From NCBI GenBank assembly GCA_007844125.1, contig CM017558.1:48578772-48642771 (forward strand): a stretch of 64,000 nucleotides of DNA, written 5' to 3'. Positions 13,470 to 27,089 of the stretch are shown piece by piece. Made by a program: the position numbers and the translations under genes. Each line of letters begins with the position of its first letter. The first letter of the stretch is position 1. Source of the stretch: Sinonovacula constricta (taxonomy: Eukaryota; Mollusca; Bivalvia; Cardiida; Solecurtidae). The notes below the pieces were generated by a model. That model was given only the letters and a program-made list of their open reading frames with translations, did not search any database and was not told the DNA's origin.

Positions 13470-13910
13470 TTAATCTGAGCATACTTGTTGCATAAACTTA
13501 AGTTTTTAGTTTAAATAAAGGCTCTCTATTACAGTACCTCACGTGTTAGACAGTACAAATCGTGACATAAATATATTTACATGTCCATCATTTCCAAATC
13601 TTTAAATAAGCCCGATGGTGATTTCAGCTAAAAAGAAATATCTGGACATCCGGGCTGATTACCAGTATGATTATGTAACGTTATCCCAAAAGTAAGTGGT
13701 CACGTGGTTTTCTTCGCTTAAAAATAGCGTTTACTCTAAAGCGTTAAGTGTTTGTTTTCTTTTGCTTTATGTTTTACATGAAACTAGGGCAGCAATAAAC
13801 AACATTTCGCCGGATTATTTTAGGTAGCCATAATTTATTTGCTTGCTTAAGATAAAAAATGCTCCGAATTGTCGGATACCTCTTTAAATAAGTTAGCTGC
13901 AACTTCAACA
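13470..13910. repeat. Dispersed repeat, copy 1 (partner near 60.3 kb)
   Basis: Shares an ordered series of words with 60280-60680: gatttcagctaaaa, gctgattacc, aagtggtc followed by ggttttct, cagcaataaacaacatttc (against ttcaataaacatcatttc), and tccgaattgtcggatacc (against tccgaactgtctgatacc). The two copies are in the same orientation, about 46.7 kb apart, with many substitutions and indels. This is most likely an old unidentified transposable element. No coding frame is conserved over any length. Confidence 0.65.
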
Positions 13911-14289
13911 CAGATAACTTGCTAAAGTGTCCAACATATGGACCAAAAGTAATATTTAGCCTCCGAATGTCGCCATCTTGATTGAAAACGACGGGTGTTC
14001 TGATTTGTGTACTGAGCCGGGTTATTGTTGATGGAATCTAAAAATGTCCTTCTAAATAACGAAGAAGCAAGAAATCAAGCCATACTATACCTATATCGAT
14101 ATTTGTATTATTTTTGATACAATACCTTTATGGATGTTTTGTCTTTTTACCAACATACTGCCATCGTTTGACACTGATCTCTAATCTTGTTTTTAATGAA
14201 TGTTAGTTTATTATTTTGTTTATATTGCTCCTCTAGTCTCGAGTACACAATTTCTGTTTTAAGTAGATATGGGGGATATTGGCTGATAT

Positions 14290-14480
14290 ATGTGCAGGTA
14301 ACATTACAGCCACTGTTTAATGCATGTATCAGTAGAGAAACGCGGCATGTAAATGTCAAACCTATATGTATACTTGAGCAATCATCCCCACAGCCATCAT
14401 CAGCCTCTTTACTGCCTCATGTTACCCATTTACTGCGCAGTAATAAGCGAGAATCACTCTCGGGAGTGCATTAATCTTAC
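14290..14480. repeat. Diverged repeat segment matching 20545-20715
   Basis: Ordered matches to 20545-20715 include atgtatcagtagagaa (against atgtatcaatagagaa), gtaaatgtca, gcaatca followed by ccatcatc or ccatcatg, tttactgcc and a final cactgcgcagta-like word. The offset is about 6250 bp, nearly the same as between copies A and B of the larger block nearby. It probably belongs to the same old duplication. Confidence 0.6.
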
Positions 14481-15029
14481 ATACAGTACTACCCCACATA
14501 CAGGCTGGGATTGTATCTTTATAATGCACTTGCACGTTAAAAGACAGCTTACTTGTTGACTTTCATATGCAAGGTTAATTAGCTGTTGTTGTTTTTCTTT
14601 ATGGATGCGGTTAATTGGTGATAATGAAATATGTTGTTTGTTTTTCTGGTGAGTAATAGCCTATCTACGATGTAAAATACTATCCTGTCCTCTGTTTCTG
14701 GAGTCTGTCCGTCTTTCGACTTCATATATAAGTAAATTAGCGTGCATCTTATATATGCAAGGAAACACTTGTCAGTTTAGTGATAGTCATGAAATACTAG
14801 TATTCTTAATAATAAATATTTCCAAACTCCTATACAAAAAAGTGCGATTTCACTTTTAAAACAAAATCAAATATTATTGCTACACCCAGGTATAAATTAC
14901 TGTATTTATGGTCGTGTCACTGTGTGTGTTGTCTTGACACGAGCAGTGGCCTTAAAAATGTATGATTTTGCATAGTGCGATTCATGCCAGTTACCAACCG
15001 CTTTACATGGAAATAACAAACACACGTTT

Positions 15030-16600
15030 CATTTCATTTTCACTCCATGCATGCAAAAGCAATAAATGCACTAGACAGCGAGTTGACTGCTCGCGATAAG
15101 GAGACTTTATTTATAATGTCAGTTTGACAACCTTACAATTACGTGCCTGTTTGTGCGATCAACGATTTTCAGCCCATAAACACTGTTTGTTCTCCAGCAT
15201 GAGTAAGCCTTTATTATTCTACCAATTTTATAAAATAAATGTCAGGAATCTGCTAACATCTACATTTAAAACTGTAAAGAGTAGATACTAGACAACAAAA
15301 AGAGCAGATCCTGCGCCTTCAGCTTCCACCGCGAGCTGGCTTATCGTGATATTCACTATTTGCACACGCCTGATGATTAGCAAGCTATGCGTCAAGTTTA
15401 ACGATAGCAACCTGAAACTGTACCAACTGTTCCGCATATCATGTTCACTTATAAAATGAAAAATGCATCACACGAAGCGTTTACTCTTTACGTCAGATTT
15501 ATGTTAAGAGTTGTTGTTTTAAAATTGTATTCGGAGGAGTGTTTTATTAATTTGGTCAGATTTTATCAAAGAGTAAAACATAATGGTTTGTTATATTGGA
15601 TCGGGTATATCTATGTTCATAAAAGGTTAGTTTTGTACAGTTACCACTGATGTATCACACTAGAGATGCATTGAGTTTTCAAGCTTAGTAGTTATGTTGT
15701 CGTTAACCATTAGAAAGCAGTGACAGACATATAACAATAGAAATATCGTACAGAAGTGTTTTAAAATAAGACTTAAGGTTAATGGACAATGGACAATGTG
15801 TCTTGTGACAATGATGTATGTATATACTTGGCAATGTGTGGTTTTATTAATAGAGTGTCTACTTAGCAAACATCAGTGTTATTAAAATATTTAAGTAGAA
15901 GTATGCTAATTATGGGCAATAACCCATACATAGTAAATACCAACGATGTGTTAGTAAACGTCAATGGTATACAAAGGTAAAACGTACTATGGAATGTTAG
16001 TAAGTATCTGTTTATTACTACGGATATAAGCTTGTATCTAGCAAACTCACTTAAAATGCGGATATGAGTAGATACTCGACAAACTGAAGTCCTTTCAAAT
16101 AAGTGTGTCAGAAATCAAATAGGGGAATAAATCATTAACTAAGCTTGAAGACTGTTACACTCTAAAGTGATTGTGACATTAACCTATCACTAGAAAACTA
16201 AAAACATTTACATGCCTGCGTGCTAGAAAACCTAATACTAGCATTTGTTCGTCCCTTGAAACTTTGGACGTGTACATCGAAAGCAAATAAGATACGGACA
16301 TTTCACTGCGAGCTACAATGTCTGTAATTCTGGAAGTGGCATTATTAATCGAGAACTCCACCATGTAAGATTAACTCTCGATTTGGCAACTATATACATC
16401 ATCCTGACAGATTGCGTGCAACATTTCAGCAGTATTTCAGCAGGTTGTAACATTTTTTTACATCGTTGTGTTGATAGTTCATGTAGCTGATTTTTTTTTA
16501 AGTGGGGGTGTCGTCTCATTGAGAAGGATGTAGATATTCTAATGGTCATAATGGGACCTAGGATATGGTAAGGTGAGTTTTGCATCTTGGAAATGTATGT
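15030..16600. repeat. Copy B of a diverged duplicated block
   Basis: Counterpart of 8640-10370. Clear matching segments are 15050-15220, 15390-15490 and 16280-16600, all in the same order. The last is the best preserved and holds the remains of the reading frame found open in copy A. Confidence 0.7.
16180..16585 (-). pseudogene. Broken counterpart of the copy A 124-residue frame
   Basis: The frame starts with an ATG at 16585 and shares its opening residues with copy A (PYHI, one residue, GP). The similarity then leaves that frame. The second half (VEFSI-NATS region, around 16250-16350) lies in another frame, and at the position equivalent to copy A's Asn-Gly pair there is a TAA in the copy A phase. 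The copy therefore has at least one frameshift and one nonsense change. Function unknown. Confidence 0.3.
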
Positions 16601-18757
16601 AACATGATTTCCTTAGCTTTGATAATTAATTAACAATGAGTGTATCATTTTGACGTATTAGCTAATTACATCTGGAAAATTGATTCTCAACTCAATGTCA
16701 AAATGACCTTTATCTAGATATCTAGTGTTAATACGTTGTAACTACTGTCTGGCAGGCCGATTGGATTTCCATAGCTTGTCTTTACATCAGTGTCAAGAAA
16801 CTTTTTTTCTCTGTCCGTCTATCCGTTTGTATGCGCATCTGCCTACCTGTCAGTATTGAGTCTATCTATTCGATTCTCTCTTTTTTCATTTTTAACACTC
16901 AAATCTGATAAACAATGTTCAACTTATCTCACTGTTTTTGTTAACTTATAAACTAGGAATAATTAAATTGCATTTTACCTTGTAAAAACAAGAAACACAG
17001 CACACGACCCAGCAAACTACACCAAGTACATCGAAGGTAACGTTCCATAATGGTAACAATTTCTGTTTTGATTTGTTAGATGTGGCGGTCGTATATTATT
17101 TATGACCTGTTTACAAGTCCCAATATACTGAGTACTATTGTATTTTAATTTATGGCTGTTAAGAAGTAAAACAAGCATACAATTGGAAATATTGCGTTTT
17201 TTTCCTTTAAATATATTTAAAACGACGCTTTTCCCATCGAACCATGCATTCAACGGCGACTGCAAGGTTGTGCGTTATTGTGTCATTATCTAATTTTGTA
17301 AAGTCAGAATTCCGAAATTAAAACATCAGTATTTTACTATCATACTTGTTTGCGTTTAAACATGATTAATTAACAAACAAGACAAAACTGAAATGAAGCA
17401 TACATGTATAACCTCTTCGCTTCTTGCCAATTATGAATTTATCGCTTTTTTTTCAGAGTAAAAAAGAACTGCTTTATTTTGCAAGATTGTAGGTGTTTTC
17501 AAGAGTAAGAATTTACGCATATATATTTTCAAGCAATAAAGTAAAGTATTCATTAAACGGTTGTACAATGAAGAGGTATTTTATCAAGCAATAACTTTAT
17601 AGAGAAAAGAGACAATGTCTTAATTAAATTATTTGGAAAAGATATCAAAAAGGATTCAGTGCGTTCGAAATTCGTCAATATGCATACATTAATGATACGA
17701 TTTGAAAATATGCATGTCTATTTTAACACAAGTGTTGTCAAGTAGCTGCGTTAATGACTACCTTATTCCATCGACTTGTAAGTACAGAAGCACTCATTTT
17801 ACACTTGTTGTGAGAGCTATTCTAGCATCGTAATTATTTCATTAATGATCAACCATGCATATTTACGTGCTGCAATCTTCTTTTAACGTCTATAATATTC
17901 GTAAACATTAAGGGATAATTTTCACATAATTGACTTTTACAAGCGCCAGTTTGATTTTCTACAGCATGTATTATTAAAATGGTTATTGGTTCTTTCTTAA
18001 AAAAAATATTTCGTAATAACATAGAGGTTGTTGGAAAATACATGTGCGCTTGTTTAATGTAAAACTTACATTTGAAGTTTAACAGTATATAACAGTATAC
18101 CTTGTACATGGCATTTGTATTACCTTCAAGTATAATGTGCAAGCCGATAAAATCTTAACAATTTTGGCACACGCGCTTTCGGTATATATATATATATTAT
18201 ATTCAATCGATTTAGGATGTCGATAAGTGACTTTTATTTAGGTGATTTATGCACATGTTATAAAATCTACAATTACAATTAGTTACCAGATAAATATGCA
18301 TATGTACTTTGACCAGTACTTATTTTGTATAAGAAACTAATAACTAGCATGTCACAATCAAATCCTGTGACATAATTACATATATACCATAAAATGTAAA
18401 TATACGTCCTATGCCACAAAAGTAACAACTTTATCTTCTGATCTATAAAGATATAACACCAAGAAAACGTAAAAGCTTCAGTAGAATGTAAAGGAAAGAA
18501 AACAGCACGTAGAGTAACTAAAACAATAGAAACAACAATTTTGTGATGGATAGACGTTACAAGTAAAAGTAAACGCGGCCCTAACAAGAAAACAAATACT
18601 GAGCGACAGTGAAGTACGTGAAATACAAACTATAAAAATATGAGAAGAGTGGATACTATCCAAAAGTTATAAGAATATGAAAATATTAAAAGGTATTATA
18701 AGAATTACTACACATATAAAAATGTGAACTAGCGCTAGACGAAGGCACACACATACA
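16601..18757. other. AT-rich stretch, nothing recognised
   Basis: A pyrimidine run ending in ttttcag near 17457 is a good-looking plus-strand acceptor, but the frame after it closes after about 11 codons. A short TA run lies near 18183-18200. Otherwise no gene, RNA or repeat was recognised. Confidence 0.45.
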
Positions 18758-19301
18758 TCAGCAAACATCATAGCAATAAATACATTTTATACATTTACAA
18801 ACATCACAACAATAAATAGAATTAATACATTAACAAACATTATAACAATAAATACAATCAATACATTAACAAACATCACAACAATAAATACAATCAATAC
18901 ATTAACAAACATCACAACAATAAATAATAAATAAAATAAATACATTAACAAATATCACAACTATAAATAAAATAAATACATTTACAGACACCATAACAAC
19001 AACTACCAGCAATACATTAACAAACCTCATAACAATAAATACAATCAATCCATTTACAAACATCACAACAATAAATACAATCAATACATTTACAAACATC
19101 ACAACAATAAATACAATCAATACATTTACAAACATTACAACAATAAATACAATCAATACATTTACAAACATTACAACAATTAATACAATCAATACATTTA
19201 CAAACATCACAACAATAAATACAATCAATCCATTTACAAACATCACAACAATAAATACAATCAATACATTTACAAACATTACAACAATAAATACAATCAA
19301 C
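18758..19301. repeat. 36-bp minisatellite, about 15 copies
   Basis: Units read acaaacatcacaacaataaa followed by tacaatcaatacattt. Copies on the right (19040-19300) are nearly identical; those around 18920-19020 are rearranged and decayed. Because 36 is a multiple of three, the minus strand stays open for 132 codons as a Val/Ile/Phe-rich dodecapeptide repeat. That frame is a by-product of the repeat and not a credible gene. Confidence 0.93.
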
Positions 19302-19822
<521 letters not shown>

Positions 19823-19827
19823 TACAG

Positions 19828-20010
19828 TTGTTCTTTCGTACAAAGAACCCACGCCGTCGCGGCCACTACAACAATTGTTTTCATTTGGCCGGCTCTACCA
19901 GACTAGACCGTGACATTTCGCTTCCCAATTATTCATACCTTCGTTGTGAAACTGCCAAATCGTATGCTTTAAGCTTGAAGTTTAAACAGGGACAATTTGT
20001 GATATCATAA
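19828..20010 (+). CDS. Weak terminal-exon candidate next to the AT tract
   Basis: The AT tract ends in tcctacag, an acceptor-like sequence. The frame after it stays open for 60 codons to a TAA at 20010. It has no ATG near the start, so it could only be a 3' exon. The reading is basic at first, with an Arg-rich patch, then mixed, and its base composition is richer in GC than its neighbours. No family is recognised. The acceptor lacks a good polypyrimidine tract, so chance is quite possible. Confidence 0.2.
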   Translation: MFFRTKNPRRRGHYNNCFHLAGSTRLDRDISLPNYSYLRCETAKSYALSLKFKQGQFVIS

Positions 20011-20544
20011 GACGCCCACTATGTTTGTATGCGTGATTTGGTAATGAATTCTATAAGCCTGCATGAAACTTGCACGTTCAATGCCTAAAGCATGCTGACA
20101 CACTGTTTAGACGAAATAATGGATGTGAAAATATTAACACAATATATAACTGCTTGTTGATGTTTCAAGATACATACAATTAATGCGAACACTCTTCAAA
20201 AGCCGTCTTTTTCTTAGCAAAAAATCAATGATTTCACAAGCTTTCATAATCACACCCGTACACACGAACAAATACCATGTATTCTCACGTAGTCTGTTGT
20301 GAAGTCCAACATCAATTCTGACAGACATTTTACTACGACACATTTTCGTGCTACATGTTCATAACTTTTATCACAAGTAGTGTAGTAATCAACACCGTAG
20401 TTTCTGCCTGCGTTTTTGTATTTTGTGATAATTGTTTTCGATCAAGCAAAAAATTAAAATGTTTAATTTCTGTGTTAAGCTCTACCATTTAAATCCACCA
20501 TACACAGTTTCTGCTGCCGAGTAGATTTATACATACTGATTATG

Positions 20545-20715
20545 TAGAAGAACATTACGGCCAGCGTATCATGAATGTATCAATAGAGAATACAGCAAGT
20601 AAATGTCAGATCAGCATATATATGCTAGCAATCAGCACCACGGCCATCATGACCCTATTTACTGCCACATCATCGTTTCACTGCACAGTCGTAAATGAGA
20701 TTAATTCTATTGGTT
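20545..20715. repeat. Diverged repeat segment matching 14290-14480
   Basis: Partner of the segment at 14290-14480, same orientation, offset about 6250 bp. A weaker continuation, with a gaaatat word followed by gtaatag, may extend it to about 20825. Confidence 0.6.
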
Positions 20716-20825
20716 GCAAGTAAAGGAAGAATATACAGAATGTTTTTTTAATAAATTGTTTTTTTCCATTAATTCTCTTTTTTGAAATTGAAATATTTTG
20801 TTAATAAGTAATAGGTTTATATGAG

Positions 20826-22789
20826 CTGTGCGTCATTATAAAAAGACAAATTATGAAAAACAAACAGAGAGACACCTTTAAAAACCAGTCTAAAACTTGT
20901 CGCATTGCACATAATAGTAAATATGTGCATTAAAGGTATTTTAAAGAATAACTAACACCACTGTGAAATCGGAAAACTTAATCTTAATTTAAAAATAATC
21001 TTACAAGAAGTCAAAGAACATATTGAGTTGTCATATAGTTTTCACAAAGTTCCTTACTGAACCTGTTGGTGCATATCAGCGAGAGAAAATAACAGATAAT
21101 TCTATTTTTTATTGTATTCGTATGCACAGTGAGCCTCTTGAAATTAAACTTCAGTAATCAGGTACTGTTATATGTGATGTGAAGATTACAGACATTGACA
21201 TCAGTCGGTTGACTGAAGGTACGCGAATAAAGGTGTGACATATCAGTTTTCACAAAGCAAATGCAAGTTCAACTCGTAGCTATGGCATATTTAGCCTCTG
21301 TAGTGCAATGTTTTTATAAAATATAAATAGTCGTTAATGTTATGTTTATAAACAGTAAGTTTGACAAATAATTTTGAGTTTTGTTTAAAGTATTTCTACG
21401 GCTACCTTATACAACTGGATATTTCGACCATCCCTTTATTTGGCCATTATGAGACATGGTTACAGGATAAAATAGCCCTACACTGGATGCGATCATCTAA
21501 TTATAACGCACGTGCACGTAAATAAACAGTGGCTGACATGCTCACTTATATTTGTTAGGTTAATTACTGGTCGTTTCATCTTGTTTCTGATGTTAATGAA
21601 AATGAAGACAACCACCGTACTTTTATTTGAGTGGTGCTGCTGATGATGATGGCGATGTGATGTTGTAGTTGATATTGATAGTTATGAATAAGAAAGAGGA
21701 GGAAAAGTGGGTAAGTTTTTATACAATGTACAATACCTAATATTATTTTCCCTATTTTATGTCACTAAAGTTTATCCTTCTTTCAATTGCATGAGAAGGA
21801 AAACTGCACACGCCCAATATATACGAGGAAAACATTTGTTAGAGAATGGAAACAAAATGTATTCAGCATTTGAACTTATAGTATAACAAAACCTCTTATT
21901 ACTGAAAAAAAAAATATAATGCATTAGGTGAACAGAATAAGATTACATCCTTTCAATTTCGTTCGTAAATATTTGTGTAATATCCATCGAAACGTCGGTC
22001 TTTATATTGTATATCTACTTTAATACTGATGTAGGGATTTCCCCTTAAGACAGAATATACTTTAGAACCAAGCTGAAACTGTTTTTATTTGCTAATTATG
22101 GTTTCAATGTACAATTTAGTGGGGCAAATCCTCGTCCCTATAGATAAGTACTTGAAGTTATCTACAGGTCGATACAGACCTACTTTTGACGTGTGTATAT
22201 GAGTTTCTGCATACTGCAAACGGAACTTAATACGTAATTAAAAGTAAAGTTCTAATGTCGTAAACTAAAAAGTTAGTCAACTTCTTGACTATTAAACAAC
22301 AACATTTGATCAGAGAGCTTTATTCTCGAGGGAATGCCCCTTTAATACAAAGATATAAACGCCTGATCAAGAAAGGTAACTCCTGTTCATCTAATAACTT
22401 CGTAAAGTTACCGTTACTTCCCCTTAACCAGAATTTAATGCAGAAAATGAGGAATGGGTAGCTTGTTTGGTAAAATACGGATCGTCATGATTTAGATAAA
22501 GAGATAGTTTTTAAGCCTTTTTTTTCATCGGATTTTATTCCATTTAATAATAGGCCTTCTTAAAAAGTGCAAAAACAAAATGAATTTCAACCATGTACAT
22601 GAAATGATTAAAATTCCTGTCAGCCACAATCTAAAAATTACTATTTGTATCAAACATTTATTAATATGAAAAAGTACAAATCAGTTCATTTTGATCTTAA
22701 TATATCTTCTCGAAGATAACTGAAGTCAAATAGTGTATAAAGATAACACCTTGTCTTTTCGTGACACGCTTATGTTAACCAGAGGTCGC
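20826..22789. other. AT-rich stretch, nothing recognised
   Basis: No supported gene, RNA or repeat. A small tgctgatgatgatgg cluster lies near 21640. Confidence 0.45.
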
Positions 22790-23220
22790 AAACTCCGAAA
22801 CCTATAAGTATTGTAACGTGTATTTCCTTCGATGGACATTGGACCTTGGTTCAACAATTTCATCTTCGCATGAAGAGGATGCTACAACCATTTACACTTC
22901 TTTGGTCATTTTTGTCTTGACTTAAAGAGTTGAGGTCAGTACTTTCGTCATAACTTATCAAAGAAAATGTCAGCGCTTGGACATTTTTTATTCAAATAGA
23001 TCGGTCTTCTTTTTATTGCTGGCATTAGAGAAACTCATCAGGAAGTGCGAGAGTAGAGCCCTGTAAATCCTGTTTAAGCACCCCAGTCGGTCCATATTGC
23101 CGACTGACCGTTCCAAGGCGGTAACTGTTGGGTTTGCTTCTTTTGTTAAATGACTTATCACAGATTTATTGTTGCTTTTACATTTGATTTGCATGTGAAT
23201 ACCTTTGTCCTGTGCCTTTC
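22790..23220 (+). repeat. Unidentified dispersed element, copy 1
   Basis: The longest of three copies (others at 32005-32282 and 45370-45545, all plus orientation). It shares with copy 2 the words gatggacatt, cccagtcggt, a 34-base identical run (23101-23134 against 32172-32205) beginning cgactgaccgttccaaggcg, then atgactt(a/c)tcacag and gcatgtgaatacctt. It shares with copy 3 the word cgcttggacatttt and the downstream core. No coding frame is conserved. A non-autonomous element or the 3' end of a retroelement is likely. Orientation is given only relative to the copies. Confidence 0.75.
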
Positions 23221-24689
23221 CAAATTTTGGTATATGTTCATTGGTTTTTGTCATATATTCTTATCCGGAACTGGTTGGGCACTAATGATGCATGTATGTA
23301 GATATAGAGTCCGCTTGATGTGCTTAGAATTTAATTTTGTCAACGTCAGCATTATTTAAAATGTCTTCTAGATCTTAAGATCAAATTTTGACAAGAACGA
23401 TTTTCTAGTCAACTCTTCTACTGTAAGATGTTCGTGTTATAATTGGTTGTAATAATTGTTTGCTGGTTTTGTCAGACCGATTTACGCATTAAACCTAGTA
23501 TGAAAACTTAATAACAGTTGTCTGTAAATGTGTACAATGTAATCATCATTTTGTTTCAGCATATATGTCTTCCTTTACCGTTAAGGTATGATGTAGATAT
23601 AAGATTTCGTCTAGTTGTATGCCAAATTGACAATAATCTCTGTGAAAAGAACCGTCCTTATTGAAGATCAGTATTTTATTGATACGAATCAAAATATTCA
23701 AGTCGTAAATGTAAAGGTATATATTTACTAAAATATTAAATAAAGTGAAAACTACCTTCATGTTATCGGATTTCTTCTTCTTTATTATATAATGAACAAA
23801 TTAATAGAAAAAAGACCCGTATGTAACATTATGTAGAACATCAAAGGCACAGAATAACCCATTAAAAGACAGACTCGCCGTCGTCATTCTTGTTGATAGC
23901 CCAATATATATTTCAGTGGACATCTGAAGATGTTTATAGGTGACCTCGGATGTCAAGGTCACTGACATGAAGCTTGTCCAGGCACGGTCATTACAAGTCA
24001 ATAATTGGGTGTATTGCTTCACGGACAGCAGTTAGTCGGTCCGTGGTTGTCCCAACCGCTTGTTGATGTGAGCCTCTAGATTACTGAAGGTTTTGATACT
24101 GAGACAAACGATGTTCAAGCAGAAACGTAACTGATGTCTTGGAAGGCGAGAATAAAGCAATTTGATTAAAATTCTGCTGCTTTTCTTGTGTGAATTTGTT
24201 ATGTGTTTCTGTGATGCATCTTTATGCCGTTTGCAAATGCGAGATTCTGTGTACGTTAAAAGGCAAAAACACGTGTATGGGATGTTATTTGAAGCATGGC
24301 AAGTCTTCGCCGGTATTTGGACCCATAACTCCCTGTTCCGATACAAAAAAAAATAACATTATTACAAGATTCTAATTTTGCAATTCGACATTCGAGTTTA
24401 CATGTACATGGACAATTGTGCATGTAAATCTCATTTGCTCTCAATCCTAGCAGCATAAAATACATGTAAATGCATGTAATTACTTGCAAACAAAGCTATA
24501 TGAAATAGACAAATTGTTGTATTTGTAAATTTACATATTTGCATATAAATATTTTGTTATTACATACATGTTTTTGCTGATAGGCGAGAAGAATACAAGT
24601 CATTTCCATTTACATTATTCACTCTCGACTGGGCACTTCCTAGGTAAAACCTGTTGAGTACTGTGAGTACTTGAGAAAAATATGTAGTA
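23221..24689. other. AT-rich stretch, nothing recognised
   Basis: Several overlapping short frames on both strands (24030-24490) lack splice context or recognisable composition. No RNA gene was seen. Confidence 0.4.
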
Positions 24690-24770
24690 AATAGTCATTG
24701 CCAAGGACTAACAACTTGTGGTCGGTCGAGGGTTCGAATCCCGAGACCATCCGATCTTAACATATATACC
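24690..24770 (+). repeat. tRNA-like SINE fragment
   Basis: A strong T-arm and acceptor-side signature occurs at 24721-24750: ggtcggtcgagggttcgaat followed by cccgagacc, with complementary flanks ggtc and gacc. The A-box side is decayed, so it is read as a tRNA-derived repeat and not a functional tRNA gene. Confidence 0.5.
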
Positions 24771-25013
24771 GCGGATGCTAAATTTCACAAAGACTTTATA
24801 CTTATCACACAATGTTTAAATATTTATGTTTTGCATGTAACGCGGCATATCATTTGCTCGACACGACTCTTTTTAATCATCAACATATGTGTCTGTCCTA
24901 ATTAACGCGTTTACTCAGACTTTGGAAGCTTCATGATATAAAATGTAGTCATATAAGTATTGGTGACTCTTAAAATCGATCCAGCTCCGTCGGTGAGCTA
25001 GTCGGAAAGCAAA

Positions 25014-25193
25014 TCAATGCGCACTGCAGGTCTTCTTAGAACTATTTTTAGACTGACGCAGATCTTTCTTAGATCCCGCACAGTTCTCGTTCACCTCGAG
25101 ATTTAAGGCACCGGCAACGGTTACGAAGTTACAGCAGCTTCCGATCACGTCCTCGCAACAACGGATCTGGAATCTAAATTTAGTTCTAAACAT
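25014..25193 (-). CDS. Small Cys-rich frame, 59 residues, unidentified
   Basis: ATG at 25193, stop TGA at 25014-25016. The frame contains six cysteines: a CC pair, six residues, another CC pair (RCCEDVIGSCC), then single Cys residues near positions 42 and 56, with a basic Ser/Lys-rich tail ending CSAH. A minus-strand acceptor-like ttccag lies at 25167-25172, so the first nine codons may instead be intron and the piece a phase-0 terminal exon starting at 25166. The part 25081-25170 is about 53% GC (48 of 90 bases), well above its surroundings. There is no signal peptide in the frame itself, so a secreted product would need an upstream exon. No family is recognised. Confidence 0.35.
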   Translation of the reverse strand: MFRTKFRFQIRCCEDVIGSCCNFVTVAGALNLEVNENCAGSKKDLRQSKNSSKKTCSAH

Positions 25194-27089
25194 GGAATAT
25201 GAAAGGGTTAACGAGAATTATCATTTACGCCACAATGAACGCGGTTATAACTGAACTCATTAAGTCAGTATGTTATAGATTCTATCAAGACAGGTATATA
25301 TTGGAATGCCATAAAAGCTTTCCTGACATGTAAAGCGGACAACTTTCACTCTTGTAAGATATCAAATACGCTCAAGGAAGCAAGGTTGTAGAGATAACAT
25401 GGTAAGGTAATGATGGCATGCTGCTCTTGTGTTTGATATTAATTATATTATTATGACATATTTATAAACATGACAAGAAAATGAAGATGACAATACACAT
25501 ATTCATACAGCGGTGTCACATCGGAACTGAATGAAGAAGTGTCTGCATGCAAGAAGAAAAGGCGTTCTGTGGTTGAACTTACAAAATACTTCAGAAAAAG
25601 CCTGTTAATTGTTATTATTTTGCAAGTGTTCACCTTACCTTACATCTATATTATGTTTACTGCTGTTGTTAATGTTGTTGTTTTCATGTATTAAGAAGAT
25701 ATATTTGAGATTGCCTATGCCTACCTACATGCATATCAAAGCAAATATGTTAAATATAATTAATTGTATTTTACAAACAATAGTACAGAAATAACCTCCC
25801 TAATCAATGATAAATGTAAACGTACCGTTGACCTTTAAGAATGTCCATCTTATCTAATTGTTCCTTTAACGTGCATGCATTATATGCATTATATTGGGTC
25901 AATAAACGCTTTGGCTTGACTTGATTATATCGCAAAGAGTGTACAAGAAAATATTGTTGTTTCCATGCACATTGAATATCGCATTACCTGTTCGTTATAA
26001 GCATCGTTTTAGTTTTGTGTATAGCAATCGCCGCATGCCTTGCAGAGTGTAATGACCTACAGCGGATAATAGAGTGTTAATGGTATTAATTCCATTTAAT
26101 GACATCGCTCAGTTTTCTATCTCTTGAGCATGATTGAGCCGAGTTGACAGCCCTGAGTACCACTGGCCTGAATTACAAATTACATTATGAAAATAACATA
26201 GTTGAACCATGTAATTTTAAACTTGGAACTATTGGACCTATCAATCAAACATGCATATTTGTATTATGTCTAATATTTAATATTTACTACAAACAGCTTT
26301 AAAAAAACTTAACTGTAAATCATTTTGTATTACAACTCTCAGCTTGCCTAGGTATGTTACGTCAAGCAAATAGAAACTATTAACTAATTAAGAAAATATT
26401 ACATTTATGCTTTAAAGTTACCTTTCGATTCTGTATGTCCTAGATCACCCGATGCAAGGTGACATAGCCTCAAGCTGACGATATGATATAAATAGTGTAA
26501 CCTATCAACGGACAGCGATGGATGTCCATAGAGACCGTTTTTAATTTTGACCTGAATTATGCTGTAGTACTGGTAAACTGACAGAGTTAACAGTGAATGC
26601 ATCGCTCAGCAGAAACAGCAGTTTCTGAAAAGGAGTTAAGTGACACTAGATTTATTGTCCTGAGTCTAGTTCAGATTAAATAAAAGCACGTAAAGAGACA
26701 AAATATGGTGTAAAATCAATAAGAACATCGTTTGATGAGTTCTACTGGGACAAGTGACGGGCTTTGAAATACTCATGGAGCGTTTATTCGTAAATTATAC
26801 ATGGTCTGTTTGTAGATACCTGGCGGCAAGTTATAGATTAATGTGTCATTAATAGCTGTAAAACCATTCACACATCACAAAGCTGTATAAACACTGAAAT
26901 ACATTTTAACTGCAAACATGATTTCCTTTGGTTAACAGAAAGCTTTTAAAAATTTTATCTGTCAAAGATTAGAATAAACATACGATTGCAAATAATGTAA
27001 AATTATTTTTATTCTTACACCCATTTTTAGTAATTCCTTGTGCATTTATGCTACACTCAAAGTGTTATTAGTTTAGAACAGTCTTGTAT
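25194..27089. other. AT-rich stretch, one retroposon-like tail
   Basis: A tail-like motif tcaataaacgctttggcttg at 25899-25918 is typical of a 3' end of a retroposed element. A minus-strand acceptor-like ccttttcag lies near 26620; frames after it run 27 codons or begin at a later ATG, with weak support. Nothing else was recognised. Confidence 0.45.

Noticed and set aside
18902..19300. 132-codon minus-strand Val/Ile/Phe frame
   Set aside because: By-product of the 36-bp minisatellite.
24721..24750. Functional tRNA gene
   Set aside because: Good T-arm but no intact A box or anticodon arm upstream; better read as a SINE fragment.
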